From Crocodylus rhombifer (taxonomy: Eukaryota; Chordata; Crocodylia; Crocodylidae): DNA of 64,000 nucleotides. Position 1 is the first letter of the stretch, and every line of letters begins with the position of its first letter. The stretch is from positions 62,001 to 126,000 of the forward strand of contig JAVSML010018940.1 in the NCBI GenBank assembly GCA_038503035.1, read 5' to 3'. The position numbers were made by a program, and so were the translations under genes. Under the pieces are notes generated by a model. It searched no databases, was not told the DNA's origin, and worked only from the letters and a program-made list of their open reading frames with translations. This document shows positions 58,624 to 64,000 of this stretch, piece by piece.

Positions 58624-58803
58624 ATGCCGGCCCTGCGCCTGCCCCTCGTCCTGCTGCTGCTGCTGGCGCCGGCGCTGCCCGAGCCCCCGCCTGCCAAGAC
58701 CGTCTCCCAGAAGGAGGCCGAGTTTGACAAGGTCTTCTCGGACTGGGTGAACAGCGAGCTGGTGAACATCTACACCTTCAACCACACCGTGCTGAGGAAC
58801 AGG
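58624..58803 (+). CDS. SIDT2: SIDT2 exon 1 (signal peptide)
   Basis: Codes residues 1-60: a leucine-rich signal peptide with likely cleavage around residue 19-20, then [20 protein letters not shown] and NHTVLRNR. Ends in phase 0 before donor GTGAGC. Confidence 0.93.
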
Positions 58804-61800
58804 GTGAGCGCCGGGCCGGGGTCCCCTGCCTGCCTGGGGCCGCGCAGGGAGGGAGGGGGCGCTGCCAAGGGAACGGGGGTGAGGGCTGCGGCCAGCCCCC
58901 GACGTGCCGCTCTGCTCCAGCCTGGTCCGGCCCAGCGGCGTGCGGCGGGCAGAGAGCTGCGCTGCGGGCCCAGTCTCTGTGCCCCCCATCGCCCGGGCAG
59001 GGGCCCCGGGTTTGCCCCGGGGTAGCATGCCTCTCTCCCTCGGTTGCTCAAGTCCCATTTCCCGTTCCCCCGGTTTGCACAACAGGCGGGCCGGGCTGCA
59101 CACGCTGCAGGGAAGTGACTTGATCCGCCAGGGAGGTTACTGCAGGTCCTTGCCTCGGCTGCTGGGCTGGGTCCCGAGCAACTTGCACAGCCCCTGGCTT
59201 CATGGCAGGCGCTGCACCCACCCCTCCCCTGCGCCCAGAGCTGTGGGTCTGGCCTGGCAGGACCTGCTCCCCGCAGGGCTGCTCTGCTCTCCCCCCAGAA
59301 GCAGAAAGTGGCTCGCGCTGTCTGCAAACGCAGCAGATTTGTCAGGCAGGGCCGAGTGGCGAGGGAGACGCTCCGCCGGGCTCCGGGACTCTGGCGCACA
59401 GCGCAGTGGCTAGGGCGGCTGCGGTGCTGGCCGTGCCCTGTCCTGCGGGCTCTTGAGGGCTGTGCCAGGCACCGGTGGCACTCGGAAGGTCACTGGCAAC
59501 GCAGAGCAGGCCCGTCCCCCGGGAAGCCCCGGCGCCAGGCAGGGGCTTTGTGGCTTGGGGCGGGCGGGGAGCTGGCCTGGTTGCAAGGAGGGCGTGAGCC
59601 AGGCCAGCGTCCCCCTTGCCCTGCCCACAGACCGAGGGCATCCGGGTGTCGGTGAACGTGCTGTCCGAGCTGAAGGACACACCCGTGCTCTTCGTGGTGA
59701 GGCAGAAGGAGGCAGTGGTGTCGTTCCAGGTGCCGCTGATCCTGCGGGGCCTGTAAGTACCCCGTGTCCCACACACGCCAGCACTGCAGTGCGACCCCCG
59801 GCCGGTGGGCCCGCGCCGCGGTGCTCTGCCTGGCTGGGCACGAGGCAGCGCTGGCGCAAGGGGTCTGCTTGGGGCAGCTCCATGCCCGGCCCTGTGTCCT
59901 CTCCCTGGGCATCCTGCTCGGCTGTGCGGGGTGCTCCCCGAGGTGCTGGGGGGGTGGCGATGGAGCCGCTCCTTTGGGCGGTGGCTGGGGGCTCTGCCGG
60001 CGCCCCCGAGTGACAGGCCTGCGTGCCCCCGCTGTGCAGCTACCAGAGAAAGTACATGTACCAGGACGTGAGCCGCACACTGTGCCAGCCCCAGGCCAAG
60101 ACCGAGTTGGAGACGCAGTTCTTCTACGTGGATGTGTCCACGCTGTCCGTGAGGAACGCGTCCTACCAGCTACGGGCCACCCGCGTGGAGAACTTCGTGC
60201 TCAGGTGACAGGCCAGGGAGATGCCCCCGGCCATGCTCTGCCCCGCTCCCCCCCGGCCTCCGCAGCCTCCCGCTTGCCTTGGCAGCCTTCCTGGCAGCCA
60301 GCCCCGGACCTGGAGCGAGCCGGCCGGCTCCACTGCCCTTCACCGGCTGGACGCGGGTGTGGGGGCGGTGGGCCACGGCGTCTTGGCCGTGCAGGACGGG
60401 GCGCTCTCACTCCCGATTCTGACGCTCTCTCTGCACAGGACGGACGAACGGTTCAGCTTCAACGCCACGGCCGCCCAGCCACAGGTAACGAACGCCCTTC
60501 CAGCACCCGGGGCCGCGGCAGGGGGTCAGGGGGGAACGCAGGTGCAGCAACGTGGCCAGGCCCTGGCTCTCTGGTAACCCTGCGGCACTCATGTCCTCAC
60601 TGGGGGAAGGAGCTGTGCGAGGACCAGGCCCCCATGTCCCTCCAGCCTGGCATCTCGGGCCGGTGCAGCAGCGAGGGGCCAAGGGGCGAGGGTGGGAGCA
60701 GGCAGCGCCGCCCTGGCAGTAACGGGCCCTTTCTCCCCCACGCAGTACTTCAAGTATGTGTTCCCAAAGGGGGTGGACTCGGTGATTGTGAAGGTAACCT
60801 CAGCCATGGCCTTCCCCTGCTCCGTCATCTCCATCCAGGACATCCTGGTGCGTTGTGGGGGGCAGGTGCTGGGATCCCTTTTTGTGCCCCCTCCCTTGGC
60901 CCAGCCGCAGAGGCGCCGGCTGGTCTCTGCCGCTGACTCTGCTCCCTGCCGCCCCCGCAGTGCCCCGTCTACGACCTGGACAACAACGTGGCCTTCATCG
61001 GGATGTACCAGACCATGACCAAGAAGGCGGCCATCACCGTGCAGGTAGGGAGCGCCGACTGCCGTCCCACCTGCCGGCACGGCTGTGCTGGCGGCAGTCT
61101 GAGAGCCCGGCCACGCCGCGAGCTCCGGTGCCGGGTAACATCCATTAGCAGAGGTCGGAGGTGTTATCGGAGAGACGCGCTCCCCATGGCCTCGCTTGCG
61201 CCAGCATGTTGGCCCTTTCCCCACGGCCTGGGCCGTCCACTTTGTCTGCCCCCATTCATGCCCCTGTGGCTTATCCAGTGCCCACGGCACGGGGCACGTG
61301 GATCAGCTTTCGTGGCAGCCCTGGTGTCAGCCTGAGCCGCTTGCCCAGAGCCCCCGGCTGCCCCAGGCCGCTCCCGGTGACTCCGCCAGCTGCTCCCGGT
61401 GACCCTGCTCTCTCCTTCCCGGGGCGGTGGTGGCAGAGGAAGGATTTCCCCAGCAACAGTTTCTACGTGGTGGTGGTGGTGAAGACGGAGGACGAGGCCT
61501 GTGGCGGGGCTCTGCCTTACTACCCCTTCTCCGAAGGTATGGGCAAGGTGGGCTGGGGCGCAGGAGCCAGCTGCTCTCAAGCAGGGTGCTGGCACGGTGA
61601 CATCCGGCCTTTTGCTCTTCCAGACGAACCCGTAGATCAAGGCAATCGGCAGAAGGCGCTGGAGGTGGTGGTGTCACCTGCTATTACCTGTGAGCGGCGG
61701 GCCGCGGCAGGGGTGGGACTGGGGCTGCTCCGGGTGAAGCCGTTCTCCTCCGCGGGCTGCCGGCCACGATGCCCGGGCCGCTCGACGCCCTCCCTGCAGG

Positions 61801-63609
61801 GCGGCAGGATGGCTGCGGGAGCACCTGGGGGCCCACACAGATCAGGCTCCCCTGGCTGTTGGGGCAGGCCCTGGCCCTGGCAGCTGAGGCTGGGGAGCAG
61901 CGCTTGTTTCCACAGCTGGGAAGGGGGTCTCCACCCTCGGTGGGGTGGCCGTAGCTGGGCCAGGGGCTGGGGCCTTTGTCGGACAGCACGATGGGAGCCC
62001 ACGGGCACAGTCTGTCCAGAGATCCTGGGGCAGAGCGAGCTGGGCCCAGGGCAGGTGCTGTGCCCCCGGCTGAGCCCCCTCCCTGCTCGCTGTCCCTGCA
62101 GCAGAGGCCTACGTTAGCGGCATGCTCTTCTGCCTGGGCATCTTCCTCTCCTTCTACGCGCTGACGCTGCTCATCGCCTGCTGGAAGAGCTGCAGGTGAG
62201 TGCCCGCGCGTCGCCCCACCGAGCCCGCTGCAGGCTGCTGCGACGGTGCCGGCGGCTCGGCTCCGTTGGCTGTGAAGCCAGGCCCTGGGCAGCTGCCCCA
62301 CCCCCAAGTCTTCGTTATTTCTGCTGCCTGGCAGCTGGAGTGCATGGCCCTGCGCTGTCACACGGTGCACGGAGCTGCACGGGGCGGTTGTCCACCAAGG
62401 TGGGAATCACCCTCCTGCCTCCATGAGCTAGGGCCTGACGGCAGCCAGCGACCAGAGCCTCCCCGATGGCTACCTGGGCACCATGCCATTAATTCCCTCC
62501 CTCCATGAGAGCCCGGTATGGCTGTCTCCACACGGGCCCTGTGAACAGGTCACTCTTGCTGGCATGGGACCTCCCTGGGCAGCCTCCCTTGCAGGGCCAG
62601 GGGGGTCTGGGCTGCCAGAGCTGGGGCTGGGGAAGCTGAGAGATGCCCGAGTCCTGCTGGCTGAGGTTTCCTCTGTCTTGCAGACAGCAGCAGAAGAAAG
62701 GGCTCCTGGCTGCCCTGGGCTCGCCCAGCACCGACACCGGTAGGGGAACGGCTGGAGCTGCAGGCGCGACTCGGGGAGGGGAGCGTTGGGGATCCTTTGC
62801 CTGGTCATCTGCCCTGGAGCTTTCCCGCTGCTCTCTGGACACGCAGGCCCCCCGGGCCCCGGTCTGCATTGGCGGGAATCCGCTCCCCCCGTGACACCTT
62901 CCCTGTGGTCGGGACCTTTCCCCCACCAGGGGCTCCAGCGCCGGCTCGCCGCTCGGCTGGCTCTGAGGTGGCCCCCGCTCTCCGGTGCAGAGCCCCGGTC
63001 CTGTGTGCATGCCTGCGGGATGGGCCGACTGCCACGCCGGGGCCCGAGCTCCGTGGCCCTGTGGTTCGGGGACGCCGGCTGGGGAAGCGGCAGGGTCACT
63101 GACTGCCTGTGTCTGTCTGTCGGTCTGTCTGTCTGTCTCTGTCTCTGTGCCTGCGTCTCTCCTGGGGGAATTTCCCCTCCCAGCATCTTTACTGGGTAAG
63201 CCTGGAGCTCCAAGCTGCAACCTCCTCACAGACCATTGAACCCTTCCGGTGCAGGGCGCGTCTGCCCAGCGTGACCCTGCGCAGGTGGCGGTCCCGGGTA
63301 GGCAGGGCAGGACCCAGGGGCCAGTCCAGGGCTACGCAGGCTCCTCCCGCTCGGCTTTGCCCGGGTCCTGTCCCAGTGCTTGGCCCCATCCCTGCTCCTC
63401 TGGGGTCCCCCACAGGGCTGCCGCCTGCCCCAGCCTCACTCACTCAGAAACCCTCCGGCCCCTGCGCCCCGGGGTGCGTGTGCAGGCTGGCAATGCACGG
63501 GCCATCAGCTGCTGACCTGGGGTCGTGCTCTGCCTTGCAGGCCATGCCCGTGCCACCCCCGACTCTCTCCTCGGGCGTCCCTGTGACGGCTACGGCTACG
63601 GCTCCTTCG
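58624..63609 (+). CDS. SIDT2: SIDT2: SID1 transmembrane family member 2 (N-terminal part, exons 1-11; continues past window)
   Basis: SIDT2 is a multi-pass lysosomal membrane protein related to C. elegans SID-1, implicated in nucleic-acid uptake into lysosomes and in lipid handling. Eleven exons join with consistent phases into 361 complete codons of an expected total of about 830. The order is a signal peptide (residues 1 to about 20, [14 protein letters not shown]) and a luminal beta-rich domain with glycosylation sequons (NHT, NAS, NAT) and signature stretches such as [50 protein letters not shown] and [17 protein letters not shown] first transmembrane helix follows (about 293-314, [20 protein letters not shown]), then the beginning of the cytosolic loop ending GYGYGSF. 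Close agreement with human SIDT2, and the position after PAFAH1B2, rule out SIDT1. The start ATG has G at -3. Confidence 0.95.
59631..59752 (+). CDS. SIDT2: SIDT2 exon 2
   Basis: 122 bases from [16 protein letters not shown] to VPLILRGL, after acceptor CTGCCCACAG and before donor GTAAGT. Ends in phase 2; the split Leu codon is completed by the first base of exon 3. Confidence 0.93.
60040..60204 (+). CDS. SIDT2: SIDT2 exon 3
   Basis: 165 bases coding [18 protein letters not shown], then [20 protein letters not shown] and ENFVLR. Acceptor GCTGTGCAG, donor GTGACA. The sequon NAS is luminal. Confidence 0.93.
60439..60484 (+). CDS. SIDT2: SIDT2 exon 4 (46-base microexon-like exon)
   Basis: A short exon coding [15 protein letters not shown], flanked by acceptor CTGCACAG and donor GTAACG. 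It completes the Arg codon begun in exon 3 and ends in phase 0. Confidence 0.9.
60746..60847 (+). CDS. SIDT2: SIDT2 exon 5
   Basis: 102 bases coding [19 protein letters not shown] through [11 protein letters not shown]. The internal GTAACC after VIVK looks like a donor, but family alignment requires reading through it. The real donor is GTGCGT. Confidence 0.92.
60961..61044 (+). CDS. SIDT2: SIDT2 exon 6
   Basis: 84 bases coding [20 protein letters not shown] and KKAAITVQ, one of the most conserved luminal segments. Acceptor CCCCCGCAG, donor GTAGGG; intron 5 is only 113 bases. Confidence 0.94.
61437..61536 (+). CDS. SIDT2: SIDT2 exon 7
   Basis: 100 bases coding [20 protein letters not shown] and [13 protein letters not shown]. 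Ends in phase 1 before donor GTATGG. The following intron is 87 bases and stop-free in this frame. Confidence 0.94.
61624..61689 (+). CDS. SIDT2: SIDT2 exon 8
   Basis: 66 bases coding the split Asp, then [20 protein letters not shown] and T. Acceptor GCTCTTCCAG, donor GTGAGC. Ends in phase 1. Confidence 0.93.
62102..62195 (+). CDS. SIDT2: SIDT2 exon 9 (first transmembrane helix)
   Basis: 94 bases coding [20 protein letters not shown] and [11 protein letters not shown], the first membrane span. The acceptor is the tandem CAGCAG; the first AG (62100-62101) keeps the frame. Donor GTGAGT, end phase 2. Confidence 0.94.
62684..62739 (+). CDS. SIDT2: SIDT2 exon 10
   Basis: 56 bases coding [19 protein letters not shown] after acceptor TCTTGCAG, before donor GTAGGG. 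It is the start of the cytosolic loop and ends in phase 1. This loop is less conserved, so identity rests on the splice signals, frame and the RQ-KKK pattern. Confidence 0.88.
63105..63152. repeat. CTGT/CTCTGT microsatellite in SIDT2 intron 10
   Basis: Impure TGTC repeat (TGTCTGTCTGTCGGTCTGTC and following CTCTGTCTCTGTG) about 400 bases before exon 11. Confidence 0.85.
63541..63609 (+). CDS. SIDT2: SIDT2 exon 11
   Basis: 69 bases coding [20 protein letters not shown] and GSF, matching the mammalian pattern with a tyrosine-rich Y-G-Y-GSF end. Acceptor TGCCTTGCAG, donor GTGAGT, end phase 1. Later exons are beyond the window. Confidence 0.87.
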
Positions 63610-63659
63610 GTGAGTGCTGGCTCTGAGCACCTGGGGCTGATCCACGGCAGGAGCCGGCC

Positions 63660-64000
63660 TGGGGCTCTTTGATGTCCGCTGTATCGCGGTGAAGCTGCTG
63701 GGATCTGGGGGTCGCCGGCGGTCGGCGGCCGTGTTGTCAATGTCCTCCGGGTCCCCTGTGAGGGCCCGGAAACGGTCCAGTGTTGCGCCCCGACTGGGCA
63801 GGTCCCGGCTGGTCGTCCTTGTCGTCGCATGACAGCGTCCAGCGTTGGCAACCAGCACCACGGTGACATCAACTAAAACAGTCTGGATCGGGGTTTCTGT
63901 TGGCGTCCAGCGCTCGGTGTTGTGTCGGTGGTTCTTTAAAAGGCTAAAAGCTTAAAAGCATAAAAAGCTAAAACCGCTATGGGGCCACCACTGGGTCGGG
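63660..64000. other. SIDT2: Start of SIDT2 intron 11, unassigned sequence
   Basis: After the donor the sequence changes character: CpG-rich with many GTCG and CGTC words, a repeated GTCCAGCG-TTGG / GTCCAGCGCTCGG phrase (about 63838 and 63908), then an AT-rich run of AAAAGCTTAAAAGCATAAAAAG near 63948, and GGGGCCACCACTGGGTCGGG at the edge. It may be the edge of a repeat or retroelement extending past the window. I cannot name it. Confidence 0.4.

Larger units (their letters stand above)
57700..58900 (+). promoter_or_regulatory. SIDT2: SIDT2 CpG-island promoter
   Basis: A very GC-rich, CpG-dense block ending in SIDT2 exon 1. Notable sites are a perfect CRE palindrome TGACGTCA at 58161-58168 running into the E-box CACCTG, an AP-1 site TGAGTCA at 58461-58467, and many GC boxes. 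It also holds a G19 run (58018-58036), a (GGGGCC)3 tract followed by six G (58245-58268), and a GGCCC tandem (about 58432-58450). No TATA box is evident. The transcription start is probably between 58200 and 58600. Confidence 0.7.

Noticed and set aside
60792..60797. GTAACC after VIVK in SIDT2 exon 5 as a splice donor
   Set aside because: Using it would drop the conserved VTS...[10 protein letters not shown] segment; reading through matches the family and ends at the donor GTGCGT at 60848.
59764..60936. 390-codon plus-strand ORF inside SIDT2
   Set aside because: It crosses exons 3-5 and introns 2-5 in a frame that does not match SIDT2 protein, so it is a read-through shadow.
62520..62700. 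Possible tRNA or small RNA genes in the GC-rich SIDT2 introns and elsewhere
   Set aside because: I found no cloverleaf with A- and B-box spacing by eye. A covariance-model scan would be needed to exclude them.

Overview
This is vertebrate nuclear DNA with split genes, CpG-island promoters, long introns and interspersed retrotransposons; there is no bacterial or viral gene organisation. Three protein-coding genes are recognisable, and their order and orientation match the block SIK3 (minus) - PAFAH1B2 (plus) - SIDT2 (plus) that I know from human 11q23.3. The CR1 LINE copies, two hAT-type MITEs and the absence of mammalian Alu/L1/B1 sequence point to a sauropsid. The style of the CR1 3' ends makes a crocodilian most likely. 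That species-level call is an inference.

Layout. (1) 1-30682: part of intron 1 of SIK3, read on the minus strand. It is AT-leaning, has no other exon that I can see, and carries a fold-back repeat (about 9.7 kb), two MITEs with 8-bp target duplications (about 16.0 and 17.6 kb), a 5'-truncated CR1 with a mostly open reverse transcriptase (19.8-21.0 kb) and a small CR1 tail (24.1 kb). (2) About 30.2-31.16 kb: CpG island holding SIK3 coding exon 1. (3) About 31.2-40.7 kb: spacer between the divergent SIK3 and PAFAH1B2 promoters. It holds three related copies of an inverted-repeat unit with a TATAGA/GATA microsatellite core, a pair of RFX X-box-like palindromes, and a CRE-like TGACATCA cluster. 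(4) About 40.7-52.8 kb: PAFAH1B2. It has a first exon in a CpG island and five coding exons (44384-51384) giving a complete 229-residue protein with the Ser48/Asp193/His196 triad. Intron 4 is mostly CR1 sequence in an inverted arrangement. (5) About 52.8-57.7 kb: spacer, rising in GC. (6) About 57.7-64.0 kb: very GC-rich SIDT2 promoter and its first eleven coding exons (361 complete codons). The gene runs off the right edge.

The genes do not form an operon or pathway. SIK3 is an AMPK-related kinase, PAFAH1B2 is a catalytic subunit of the LIS1-binding PAF acetylhydrolase, and SIDT2 is a lysosomal SID1-family membrane protein. Their linkage is conserved synteny. I found no undescribed multi-gene system. 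The most interesting signals are splice-level: a 4-nt tandem donor in PAFAH1B2 exon 1 that switches between an upstream ORF and an N-terminal extension, an 87-nt frame-preserving intron in SIDT2, and a NAGNAG acceptor with a stop in one choice. The inverted-repeat microsatellite units and the inverted CR1 pair also stand out. Exon boundaries were placed by eye from splice consensus and protein continuity. CpG-island and repeat limits are approximate.
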